Below the pieces are notes generated by a model that had not been told where the DNA came from, made no database searches, and saw only the letters and a list, made by a program, of their open reading frames with translations. The position numbers were made by a program, and so were the translations under genes. DNA of 64,000 nucleotides, from the NCBI GenBank assembly GCA_025617745.1, contig CM046869.1, positions 5,604,244 through 5,668,243 on the forward strand, in the 5' to 3' direction. Below are positions 25,201-32,982 of the stretch, piece by piece; the stretch's first letter is position 1; every line of letters begins with the position of its first letter. This stretch comes from Heliocidaris erythrogramma. Lineage: Eukaryota > Echinodermata > Echinoidea > Camarodonta > Echinometridae.

Positions 25201-28200
25201 ATATAAGTTAATTACGTTTATAAATTTCACTTATATGATTTGCTGTTTAACAGCATAATATGCAGCTAAATGCAGATCTAATCTAGCAATCCTGTTTTAT
25301 GTTTGATTGACAGGTTGACTGATGTCCTTCAGTTCTGGGCTAAAAAACAAACTGTAGAGCAGAAGAAGTCTAAGAAAGAGGAGGAACTACAAAAGAAGGT
25401 ATTTTGGAAGTCAGAGGTCACAGTTGTATTTTACAAGTTTCCAAGGGGGGGGGGGAGCTGCTGTCTTTTGCCCAAATACAAACTCTCTTTTTCTAAACAG
25501 TTTTAAAAATCAGCGAGTAACTGGTGGAGCATTATACATTAATTTGCAGTGTTCGTAGTAATTTTATGCATTGAAGTACAGATTACCCCTGCCCCTGCCC
25601 TATGTACCAAGGTACATATTATGTCCCATATTTTACCATGTGTGATAGGTGATGAATGTAAGGAATATTGCAATGTCATTTTACTGGATATTTGTTCTGA
25701 TCTGAGCTTTAGTACGGCTATCATGAAAATATGATCATCAAGTACACTAAAATTCTGAGATGTAATGGTTACTTTATGGAACAAAATATCATGGACTTGT
25801 CCATGTGTATGGCTGTAACTATACAATAAGCTGGAATTCAGTGGCATAGTAGATTGTATTGATTTTATTTTCTTGTTAATTTACAGTAAAACTGAATGAA
25901 AAATGATGCCAAAATTTAAATTTTTTTAGGAGGGACTGGCTTAAAATTTTCAGCAGCTATACATTATCCACCAAAATTATTGGGCATACAGTGTAAGTCT
26001 TTTATAGTCTTGAAATGTCAGTGTAAGCTTTAATTTGACTCTGTTAGAATTAATTTTCATTCATTACAAGAACTCAAGATTACTTTTAATTCTGATTTTT
26101 GGATCACACTTTTAATGGTCAATATCTTTTTTCCAATGTTTGTCATGCTATTGTTAACATTCCATAACTCAACTTTTTATTGCCTTTTCTGTTTTTAATA
26201 TCTCTTTCTTTCTAGAAGAAAAAAAAAATACGTCAGTCTCAGTACAGGCGCTTCCGCTCTGGGCCACCACTCCATGTGGAGTCAGAAGAGAGGGCGCTGC
26301 AGCTTTACGATCATTTTTTTCAGAGGACGTACGACAATCTGCTTGAGGCTCTAAACAGGAGAGATGATACCTTCTATGTGGTGTCTTTCAGAAATGTAAT
26401 TATTGCCTTTTTGATTTGTTTCAAACTAATTTTGTTGAGGATATTCACTCTTTCCCTTTTAAATGTAATCTCTAGTTGTGATAAGTTTCTAAGAGAGAAT
26501 TTTGCTGTAACTCCTAGTGTGTGAGTTTGGCTGTATGATCAATCTGTAAATGAGGAACAGTTCTTTTTTCATATTTGTGTACTTTATAAACTCAAAGAGT
26601 TTATACTGGAGATATATTCCATATTAATCTTTAGTGCCTTACATTTATAGTTCTAGTAATAATAAAAGAAGATATTACAGAATTCTTTGAAATTATACCC
26701 TGAATGTTAGACTAAAGAATTCTGCATTTTGATATGAAATTTGTACTTATTAAAAGTATGGAGTAAAGAAAGTCTTGTAAATCAGTTTAATGGTGCTGCA
26801 AATAAAATACATGTCCCCATATTTGATTTGTCTCTGCTGATTCTTTTCAGTGCGTGGGTAATTTTCACTAATTTTCCTGTAATTCAAACAAGTTTTGTAA
26901 ATATATCACTATTTTATCTAGTCAGAACAACCTTTCTAACTATAGCATAATGAGATATAGTAGAATGGTTATTTGAAGAAAAAAAAAATTAAGAGCAGAA
27001 CTCTAATGTTGACTCTACAATTTGATTTTTCTTCTGTCTGTGCATAGAGTTGCTTGTTGTACAGCTGCTGTATGGAAAAACAATGTGAATTTAATTAAAT
27101 GAGAGTGCAAGATTCATGTTATGAAGTGTTTTGAAGTGTTTTGAAAAAAAAAATATTTTCCAGAAGATGTTTATCTTATGGAGATTGATAATAACAATTT
27201 GGAGAAAACAATGTGTTTATACCACATGTTACAGTCAATAATGATATGTACATGTACATACTATTTATGGAGCAATTACTTCTAGATTACCTTGAGAAAA
27301 TGTTTGTTTCACAAGCAACAATTTTCAAGATCATTGTACACAAATCGCCCTAGCATTTATCCTATGAACTACTCTTCATTTGTGTTGTACACAAAATTGT
27401 CTTCCCTTCTATCCCCCGCCCCTCACCCTCCCTTCATTTTCCCCTTCCCCTTCCCTTTCCCTATCCCCCTCCCTTCCCTATCCCCCTCCCTTCTCCTCCC
27501 CTCCTTTCCCTCCCCTCCCTTCCCTTCCCCTCCCTTCCCTTCCCTTCCCGTCCCTTCCCCTCCCCTCCCATCTCCCCTCCCCTCCCCTCCCTTCTCCCCT
27601 CCCCTCCCCTCCCTTCTCCCCTCCCCTCTCCTCCCCTCCCGCCCCTTCCCCCCGTTTCCCTCCCTCTCCAGACCCTCCTATTCCTATCTCCCCTCCCCCT
27701 TCCTTTTCCCCTAATAAATAAATATTATTAATCTCTATCAATTATCATATTTTCCTGAATCTTAATGCCATTTATTTTTAGGATCATTTACTGTTGCCTG
27801 CCACAGCTCATAACAACACCCACAGACCGAAGATGTCCCTTGTCATGCCAACGGTCACAGCTAATGGTAAGCTCTTTCTCCTGTTATAAAGCAATAAATA
27901 CAGTTATTGTGGTAGTTCAAAGATGTGAATAGTAGGCCCTCTAATAGTGAATGCATTTATAGGTAAACAATCGCATTATGAAGCAGAATAGAAAATTTTT
28001 TCTGTTGCTCTTGCTTGAGGGTTTGAAAAGAGAATGCAAGTGAAATACATGAAGCTATAATTTAATACATTCAATGGCAGGAAAGTATGCATTTTGACCA
28101 TAGACGATCCGCCCTTTTGTTGATTGTGCCCCCGCCCCCTTTTAGAATGAAACCTTCTTTTTTTTGCTTGTCAGAGAATTATGGAGGGACCCCCATAACC

Positions 28201-29924
28201 ACCCCCTCCTGAGCGAATTTTCTAGGTCTAACAAAAAAAAAATTCTCGCCACCCCCCCCCCCCCCCCCCCCCCTGGGCTGCCTTTTCCAAAAGTTGACAA
28301 ACCTGCACTTGTTTTCCCCACCTTATACTAAATTCTGGATCCGCCCCTGATCATGTGAATATGTCTTATTTATCCAAAGCTTGCATGAGTTCTGAAGAAA
28401 ATTCCTTTTAATCTTGATGAAAATTGATGATATGGATATAATAATGTTCGAGTAGAATATCCATGCATAGACCTAGAGGGAGCGATTTGATCTTGCCATG
28501 TTTCTGTGGTTTATTAATACTCAGAGTAACATCCATAATTAGCGGTAGGTCCCCTGTAAAGGATGCAATAATGAGAAAAAACGAATTTGTCATTTTATTT
28601 TCAGGGGGATTATGGCCCCCTTATATGTGTCTTGGGAGGACCGACGGATTGACTTCCCCCCTACTACCCCCCCCCCCCCCCCTCCAGCTCCCCCCATTCC
28701 ATTGTCATCCCATCAACCCCAGGGCGAGGGGAGAAGGGATTAATATCATTATACGTATTCATAATCATTATGGAAATATTTTCGAAGGAATTTTGTTCTT
28801 ATCAGATTTTCTGATAAAGTGTCAAATTACCGGTAGCGAACGTCGTGAAACATACACACTAAACTGTGTGTGTGACCATGAAGCTTCAAATGATGTAACT
28901 CTATACCTGTATGATGACCTGTACACGTACGTGCGAACGATCTAACACGTGTGTATAATACTGTACTGTACACTGAAGCCATGCGGATATATGGCCATGC
29001 TGTTCTTTGGCATAGCTCCCCTTCACAGGGAAAGGTATATGGGTTGGCTGGGCCTGAAGCTACCAACCCGCTTCATGGGTTGGTGGAATTATTAGGCCTA
29101 CTCCCTGCGGAAATTCAATGTTTAAAAATGAATTTATGAAACATGGACGGGACGTCAGCCCTCAAGAAGTGCCTCCCACCACCCTAAGAACCCTTCCCCA
29201 CCTGTGGGTACCAAAAGGCGGGGACCGAAAGGGCCAGGGGAGGAGCCTATTTGAACCAAAAAAAAGAGCCAGAAATCCTTAGTGTATTATATTATAAGAT
29301 ATATATATGCTGTTATCTATATGATTTTGATCCTGAATCAAATTGACTCTTCATATATTTTCTATCTTTCTCTCGCTCTCCCCTTTTCTCGGTATCTTTC
29401 TCTCGCCTTTCTCTTTCTCTCTCTTATGTAGCACTTAAAAGTAGTTTAGTAGTTAAGTAGCTTTGTCGGATCACTGTGGTTATTGTTGCTTGAAATGACT
29501 GTCATTGAGTCACTTGTTGTCCTGTGGGTATGTAAACTAATAACATATTTGGTTCCAGAAGTAAGAGCTTGGAGGTGGCAGAGTCATGTAATTATGGAAA
29601 CATATATCATTGTTCTTACTGTACTGGTTGTGTTTGTTTGTAGAGTCGATGTGGAACACACCTAAGCATCACATCTCCATGATGCAGATTGATTGTGAGG
29701 TGGTAGATACCAAGGTAGTACATGTCAAGGAGCACACCTCTACCCCTCACCCAGTCGACAACAACAAAACCACCTATCACCATCACACACCCGTCCCCGC
29801 CGCCCCGCAGCATAGGGATGCAGCAGCAGCAACACAGCCCTTGGCCAGAGCTCCTCCTACTTACGTGGCTACTGATGAGCTTGGGTATCACCCAAGGAAT
29901 CTCACAGCCGTCAATACGCCCTAG
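7458..29924 (+). CDS. ATF6: ATF6, ER-stress bZIP transcription factor (13 exons, N-terminus missing)
   Basis: Thirteen exons with GT-AG borders and consistent phase encode 682 residues, close to human ATF6-alpha (670). In order: acidic/Ser-rich activation region; S/T/P-rich linker; bZIP (about 274-335) with the NRESACLSR basic motif; one membrane segment (about 353-371); luminal domain. ATF6 is a type II ER membrane protein. Under ER stress it moves to the Golgi and is cut by S1P and S2P, and its N-terminal half enters the nucleus. Visible processing features are an S1P-type R392-A-L-L395, an S2P-type N367-L-S-P370 in the membrane segment, the two luminal redox cysteines (C462, C607), and N-glycosylation sequons including N467 and one before RPKMS. 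CPPDVD before the basic region resembles ATF6-beta, while other parts resemble alpha, as expected for a single invertebrate orthologue. The first exon in the window begins mid-codon, so a short upstream exon with the start codon is missing or unrecognised. Confidence 0.95.
7978..8107 (+). CDS. ATF6: ATF6 exon: activation region with [11 protein letters not shown]
   Basis: Acceptor TTTTTGCAG and donor GTAAGT; 43 codons plus one base. It is Ser/Asp-rich at first and then has a Trp-containing acidic stretch, corresponding in position to the PWESDIWD-type segment of vertebrate ATF6. Phase joins cleanly to the exon at 16446. Confidence 0.8.
8108..9990 (+). other. ATF6 intron, 5' part
   Basis: Intronic. 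A GC-richer patch at 9054-9200 gives overlapping open frames on both strands that resemble no family and are probably chance. 9610-9700 holds a GC-rich stretch with CTCGCTCGCT repeats and a poly-T tract. No exon joining the flanking ATF6 exons in phase is needed. Confidence 0.5.
9991..10873. mobile_element. Non-autonomous DNA transposon with hairpin-rich interior
   Basis: TAATGGCCCAGTCACAA at 9991 is matched by its reverse complement at 10857-10873 (16 of 17 identical). The inner bases GTCGGCGA / TCGCCGAC also pair. The interior has no gene but repeats CCTCCGA/TCGGAGG words arranged as hairpins, for example around 10494-10518 and 10603-10625. No clear target duplication could be set. PIF/Harbinger-like is a guess from the GTCACAA terminus shared with the element at 44692. 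Confidence 0.75.
10874..14038 (+). other. ATF6 intron, middle part
   Basis: AT-rich intronic DNA with several ACATGTACATGT-type words and short A/T runs. Apart from the hairpin listed at 13437 nothing recognisable was found. Confidence 0.5.
13437..13484. repeat. Perfect 15-bp inverted repeat
   Basis: TGAAAATATACATTG at 13437 and its exact reverse complement at 13470 flank an 18-base loop. Probably a relic of a miniature transposon or a chance AT-rich hairpin. Confidence 0.6.
14039..15677. repeat. Repeat copy B with five diverged 17-bp motifs
   Basis: Variants of the motif (GTAATGTCCGTAACGTT and similar) start at 14039, 14945, 15304, 15488 and 15661. The last four have spacings 359, 184 and 173. 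Copy A near the left edge has 354 (or 377), 188 and 177. Flanking text is also shared (AGTGGACAAA, ATCTGAAATG, GCTGGAACTG). It is therefore an older or differently mutated copy of the same family, lying in an ATF6 intron. Confidence 0.7.
15926..15978. repeat. Strong stem-loop, 18-bp arms
   Basis: GTTAGTGCGATCCGGCAA at 15926 pairs with TTGCCGATTCGCACTAAC at 15961 (two mismatched positions), with a 17-base loop. GC-rich compared with surrounding intron. Could be the core of a small transposon. No promoter or mature small-RNA evidence is available. Confidence 0.6.
16069..16172 (+). repeat. About 49-bp tandem duplication
   Basis: Two copies of a unit holding GTTGC(A/G)AACGTA, ACAATGTTTAGGCCT and GTCT(A/T)AGAC lie head to tail in the ATF6 intron. 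Confidence 0.65.
16305..16412. repeat. AGT/ACT-rich cryptic microsatellite
   Basis: Irregular runs of GTAGTA, CTAGTA and CACTAG words next to the exon at 16446. The - strand reads as a Ser/Thr-rich frame, which is a by-product of the repeat. Confidence 0.7.
16446..16537 (+). CDS. ATF6: ATF6 exon: [12 protein letters not shown] segment
   Basis: After a TTTTTACAG acceptor the split codon gives Ala, then [20 protein letters not shown]. This matches the I-K-x-E-P-x-SP motif and Ser run of ATF6 alpha and beta. Donor GTAAAA. An 8.3-kb intron precedes it. Confidence 0.9.
16860..17184 (+). CDS. ATF6: ATF6 exon: second K-x-E-S-P motif and Pro/Lys-rich linker
   Basis: Acceptor TTTGCAG, donor GTAAAT; 108 codons plus one base. 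It starts [19 protein letters not shown], a second copy of the V-K-x-E-S-x-(S/T)P motif seen twice in ATF6-beta. A basic/Pro-rich linker ([21 protein letters not shown]) follows. A shadow open frame lies on the other strand. Confidence 0.88.
17200..17385. repeat. CT-rich microsatellite in ATF6 intron
   Basis: Near-continuous TCTCTCTGCC/TCTCTGTC units begin about 15 bp after the exon donor at 17185. Confidence 0.85.
17658..17830 (+). CDS. ATF6: ATF6 exon: linker ending CPPDVD
   Basis: The acceptor is TCGTAAAG, which completes an Ala codon. 57 codons follow, ending ...[10 protein letters not shown] before GTAAGT. The end closely resembles the CPPEVD that precedes the basic region in ATF6-beta. 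The frame stays open past the donor into the GAT microsatellite, so read-through here is not stopped at once. Confidence 0.88.
17900..18345. repeat. Large interrupted GAT microsatellite
   Basis: About 430 bp of GAT/GATGAT with diverged higher-order repeats: the block from ATTGGTGTT to GAGGAAGAAAGTATTGAT occurs three times with changes. All frames are open for long stretches (poly-Met, poly-Asp, poly-Ile), which explains large false reading frames here. It starts about 70 bp after the donor of the CPPDVD exon. Confidence 0.9.
18559..18636 (+). CDS. ATF6: ATF6 exon: bZIP basic region
   Basis: Exactly 26 codons from [16 protein letters not shown] through [10 protein letters not shown], with TTTTATAG acceptor and GTAAGA donor. 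The N-x-x-(S)A-C-x-S-R pattern contacts DNA and is diagnostic for ATF6 ([12 protein letters not shown] is nearly invariant). Confidence 0.97.
18735..18785. repeat. TTTG microsatellite
   Basis: TTTGTTTG units mixed with T-runs, in the intron between the two bZIP exons. Confidence 0.8.
19780..19975. repeat. TC-rich tract before leucine-zipper exon
   Basis: Pure (TC)n near 19849-19874 and irregular CT-rich sequence extend to the acceptor at 19988. It may form an unusually long polypyrimidine tract for that exon. Confidence 0.8.
19988..20095 (+). CDS. ATF6: ATF6 exon: leucine zipper
   Basis: 36 codons ([20 protein letters not shown], then [16 protein letters not shown]) between TTTTAG and GTAAGC. 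The heptad Leu/Met pattern continues the basic region of the preceding exon in phase. Confidence 0.95.
20096..21456 (+). other. ATF6 intron
   Basis: Intron between the leucine-zipper and membrane-segment exons. No transposon ends or other features recognised. Confidence 0.6.
21457..21566 (+). CDS. ATF6: ATF6 exon: transmembrane segment with S2P site
   Basis: Acceptor CCACAG, donor GTAATT. After a short cytosolic stretch it encodes [19 protein letters not shown], a single membrane span. The N-x-x-P pair needed for site-2 protease cleavage in ATF6 is present. The last Ser codon is split with the exon at 24035. Confidence 0.95.
22232..22263. repeat. Poly-G run of 32
   Basis: Uninterrupted G homopolymer within the 3' region of the antisense LINE. 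Length is likely unreliable in sequencing. Confidence 0.95.
22519..23556 (-). CDS. Non-LTR retrotransposon reverse transcriptase fragment
   Basis: 345 residues without a stop, and the frame continues upstream to about 23628 ([20 protein letters not shown]). Motifs in order: [28 protein letters not shown], the F-A-D-D catalytic box; [40 protein letters not shown]; and the C-terminal LFTRD end. It copies RNA into DNA at the target site in intact elements. This copy lacks the endonuclease domain and the N-terminal part of RT, so it cannot move alone. The clean frame implies a recent insertion. Confidence 0.92.
   Translation of the reverse strand: MEWFRSYLSDRQQFVSVNNHASAMCDISCGVPQGSILGPLLFIIYINDFYRSSEKLSFILFADDSNLFYSHSDSDILLRTMNDELKSVTQWIRANKLSINLQKTNVMLFSNSLNSLPDKAIIDDTPLKEVTCIKFLGVHVDNKLSWKYHINNCCQTISRNIGIINKMKLCFPQSTLLTLYHSLILPYLNYGILIWGNTHQYLLDKLLLLQKKSLRIIFNLQFRAHTDELFFNNNILKVKDLYLHQLGQLMFNFKNNELPKIFNNIFLRNDHVHNYPTRRTNEYHLPLLRIIQAQNTFVYTGPRFWNQLDENIKNAPSILTFKTKLKKYLIQHYISHQAFMLFTRD
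24035..24337 (+). CDS. ATF6: ATF6 exon: luminal stem with S1P site
   Basis: Acceptor CATCTAG, donor GTAGAT. It encodes the luminal stem including [11 protein letters not shown], where R-A-L-L fits the R-x-x-L site-1 protease consensus (R-H-L-L in vertebrates). It ends [12 protein letters not shown], with the conserved luminal Cys and an N-glycosylation sequon. Decayed copies of this exon end lie just downstream. Confidence 0.95.
24400..24585 (+). pseudogene. Two decayed copies of an ATF6 exon end
   Basis: CAGGGCAACAAGTCTTACCC at 24400 and the text after it (ATTAAATGAATATAACTGAC, ACTGTCTGGTAG) closely repeat the last 50 bp of the exon ending at 24337, donor included. A third, weaker copy (AAAGTCTTGCCCCATCATAT...) starts near 24540. 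Both have in-frame stops in the exon's frame and are not needed for the ATF6 reading phase. Confidence 0.75.
25314..25398 (+). CDS. ATF6: ATF6 exon: luminal [12 protein letters not shown]
   Basis: The split Arg codon is completed after TTGACAG. 28 codons follow ([18 protein letters not shown]...), matching the ESLRL-x-x-EL-x-x-W segment of vertebrate ATF6. Lys/Glu-rich, donor GTATTT. Confidence 0.92.
26216..26395 (+). CDS. ATF6: ATF6 exon: luminal [12 protein letters not shown]
   Basis: Acceptor TTTCTAG, 60 codons, donor GTAATT. It contains [19 protein letters not shown], a hallmark of the ATF6 luminal core. The 5' end encodes KKKKI through a run of ten A bases (26219-26228), a slippage-prone coding homopolymer. 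Confidence 0.95.
27405..27715. repeat. 300-bp polypyrimidine (C-rich) tract
   Basis: Almost pure CCCCTCCCTTCC-type sequence, so the opposite (template) strand is an unbroken G/A tract with dozens of GGG and GGGG runs. It can form G-quadruplex or triplex DNA. It ends 66 bp before the ATF6 exon at 27782. Frames read through it are Pro/Ser or Gly/Glu artefacts. Confidence 0.9.
27782..27866 (+). CDS. ATF6: ATF6 exon: luminal DHLLLPA...RPKMS
   Basis: 28 codons plus one base ([20 protein letters not shown]...), nearly invariant in ATF6, with a conserved N-x-T sequon before RPKMS. It lies 66 bp downstream of a 300-bp C-rich tract. Donor GTAAGC. Confidence 0.97.
28108..28350. mobile_element. Probable hAT-type element ending GGATCCGCCCCTG
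   Basis: The right end reads CTGGATCCGCCCCTGATC; reverse-complemented this is the CAGGGGCGGATCCAG terminus common to many invertebrate hAT elements. The left side has CGATCCGCCC near 28108. A 23-base poly-C lies inside. No clean target duplication was found, so the borders are approximate. Confidence 0.4.
28660..28690. repeat. Poly-C run in ATF6 intron
   Basis: About 15 C bases followed by CTCC and CCCC. One of many G/C homopolymers in the window. Confidence 0.85.
29644..29924 (+). CDS. ATF6: ATF6 terminal exon and stop
   Basis: Acceptor TTTGTAG; reads [20 protein letters not shown] and onward to a TAG at 29922-29924. MMQIDCEV carries the second conserved luminal Cys. The tail is His/Pro/Ala-rich and ends NLTAVNTP, with two more N-glycosylation sequons. 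It is longer and more low-complexity than the vertebrate tail. Confidence 0.95.
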
Positions 29925-30075
29925 TCAATGTAAGTTATTTTACTTTCTGTTTATTTTAGGGTACTGAAAAACCAGAAAAACAGAAAATGATGGAATCAAT
30001 ATCAAGGCAGATTTAGCCCAAAAGGGCAACCAGATTTGACTGATTTTGCTTTCTGATGGCTAGTACACCGGTTTG

Positions 30076-31830
30076 GTGGCCTAGATTTACAATAAATTAC
30101 AAACAAAATGTTTCTCATTTTGTATTTATGCACCTTATATCTGTAGTCACGGTCTTCCTGACTGCTTACAAATAATATGAAAAAGAAAATGAATCAGGCA
30201 AGTCTTTCACTCTTTCTCTAGCTTATAAATATTTGATTGCACTACAGAGCAAGTGTCAAACCAGTGGTTGGTTTTTTCCACATACATGTGGAAAACATAC
30301 ATGTGGAAAACTCTGACCAGTGTTGGTTTACATACATGCATTCTGCATGTCTATTAAGTGACCTACATTTATGTCAGTGGGGAAGTTGTACTGCTATCCT
30401 GTGCATCATTTGGAGCTTCACAGATGAAGGTTGAAAGAAGATGTATAGATTCACAGCTCTATGGTTTTATGCCTTAAAATGAATCTCCTTTAAACAGGAT
30501 TTGGAAAATGTCTGTGTATGCATCATTTTCCCATCATGCACCAGTTTCCCTTGTAGAAGCTTAAACTGTACTTCCGGGCCATTTTCTACATTTGCCAGTC
30601 AACAGTAATAATTTGAAATAAAAAATATGTTTATATTTAAAGACAGTCATTTGTTAGAATTAAAAATATAATGCAACTAATCTGTAATTATAATCTTAGG
30701 AATGACTAAAAGATGGTGCTGCTCATATTCTACCAGTTTAAGGCAACTTTAATGACACTGTCAGCTTTTTGCAGTGGTTCATGGTTTACCCTCTTATTAT
30801 GGGTTCTCTATAAACATACATGTATGTGGAATGTGTGTGCAATTTTAATACATGAAGAGGCTCCATTCTGTAAATTATTGTCAAAAATATTTGCAATTAA
30901 TGCACACTAAAGCCTGAAAATGCCCGATATAAATTAATTCCTCGCGTACATGTACATGTAGTTTTTTTCAAAAATTATTTTGTCCATAGCTTATTTTCGG
31001 GCTTTTCTTGTGAAGTGAAGGGATTTTGATTGTCATGACAAATTTTATTTGTGTCTTTTCATTAATTAGTCTTTGCAGATGTGGTTTTTTTTGCACAGTC
31101 ATTAGCCAATGACTTGTCATTTAGATTTGTTGGGACAATTGAAATAGCTCTCCCTTAAAATAAAATGTATAATAATTATCAGAATACCAGCCATGGACTG
31201 ATTTTGTTTTACTGTCCATTTTGGGACATCGTAGTAGACTGGCAACCCACAAAAATCGACAGCCCACGAGACCAACCTGCAAGACCGACCTGCAAGACCG
31301 ACAGCCCAACAATGTTTGATGTAGTGAACCCTCAAAAAAGTTTTCAGAATGCCCGCTTGACCAACATGTCAGTCTGGTGGGCTGTAGCTCTCTATTTCAA
31401 CAATTGCAAATGACTGACAGCACACCTGATTATTATTAGTAGGGAAGCAACTCAGTCTAATGCAGCTTTAATAATGGTTTCAGTGATGTCGCCATAAACA
31501 CAATTTACTTTTTGTACAGCTTTATCATTAATGGTCATTTAATACTGCAGTCAGTGCACTGCTTGTAAGTTTTCAGCTGTGCAATATAAAAAGATGTGCC
31601 TTGATATCACTTGTATGGATTCCATGAAGTATTTTGAGTTCCCTTCTTTGTTTTTCCTTGTTTATCATATATGTTATGTACAAGTTTACATGTACTGTAG
31701 AAATGGCAGTTTTTGCAAATTTTGCAAGTGGTTCAGATTTGCTACAGTTCCATGCAACAAATCCATTTAATCACAACACTGAATGTTTGCATTTTGCAAA
31801 AAATGACTGTTAACAACTTTTGAAAGATTT
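30076..31830. repeat. 1.75-kb duplicated block, copy 1
   Basis: From GTGGCCTAGATTTACAATAA to TTTTGAAAGATTT this block is repeated at 32983-34738. The only difference noticed is one extra T in a T-run of copy 2. It begins about 150 bp after the ATF6 stop, so it probably lies in or just beyond the 3' UTR. No coding frame is recognisable. Confidence 0.97.
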
Positions 31831-32982
31831 TTGTTGCAGGAGTCCCAGTTTCAGTATACATTGCTGTATTATTATTGTTTTGTTCTATGAAATTTACATT
31901 TCTTATATTTCTCTCTCTTTCTCTCTGTTGCCATCTCTCTATTTCTGTTTCTCTTTCTTCCATACGCTTCCATTGCTGCCTTTTTCTCTCGCTGTCTTTC
32001 CTTCTTTCTCTGTCACTTTCCTTCTTATCTTATTGTGTTTCTCCATTTCTGTCTCTTACAGTGTAGTCTCTGTTTGTCTGTCTCTTTAACTTACTGTACT
32101 ATCCTTATTCTATTCTTTCCATATCTCTCCAATTTGATATGCATATCAGTATGTTGTATAGCTTATTATCGGTGGGGTGATAAAACCGTTACTTTTTTGT
32201 GTTAATCTTCAGATAATCAGTCAAGTGATGTCGTGTCCAAATCCCAGCTCTCTTACTCCAAAAATGGCCACTGTGGCATGTCAAAGGGAAGACAATACCA
32301 TTTCTTAGAGTTATGGCAGCCATGTTTTTTTCACTCTCCTGAACATTTAACTTTTTTTGAGATACAAGGGTTTTGTCGCCCCCAACATTGTTATGTTGAT
32401 GTATAATCAAAGTGCATCGTTTCTCTCTAGAATATATTAGTATATGAATCATTTTTTTTCTTTACCCCCCTCGCCTCTTTCTCCTTACTCTCCCTCTTTC
32501 TCTCTCTTTCTCTGTTGATCTCTCTCCATCTCTCTCTCTCTCCTCAGCAGTGTGTGAAGCCTTATATCCGGAGAGTGCAATCTCATCGTCCATTGTGTTT
32601 TAAGAAGAGGTATATGAACAAATTTGTCACGCATTCCATAGATGTCATGTAAGTGTATGTCTCTTAGAATAGTTACAACTTGAAGCAAGTGTTTGTTTTG
32701 TCCCAAAGCTGGATGGTTGATTAGCTTATGTGAATTGCCAAATGATTTTGTTGCAAAATTTGAGTGATTTTTTAATCATTCACTTGTTGTCATGATTTTT
32801 TTGTTAAATCTTGTTTATTCTGATTTAGGGGAAGGGGGGGGGGGGGGTGTAGAACTGGCATTGTATGATAATGTTAGTATGATATGTTAATACTGATATT
32901 AATACTGACATTCTTTGTTTACCAAGAATAATATATGTACAGCATGAAGGTCTTTACATGTGTTCAGTTATATATGTGGATT
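31831..32982. other. Spacer between the duplicated blocks
   Basis: Unique sequence with a CT-rich stretch (31905-32080), a second TC-rich stretch (32475-32545) and a poly-G run (32835-32847). No gene recognised. Confidence 0.6.

Noticed and set aside
27292-27741. Pro/Ser-rich + frame and Gly/Glu-rich - frame
   Set aside because: Products of the C-rich polypyrimidine tract; no homology, no splice logic.
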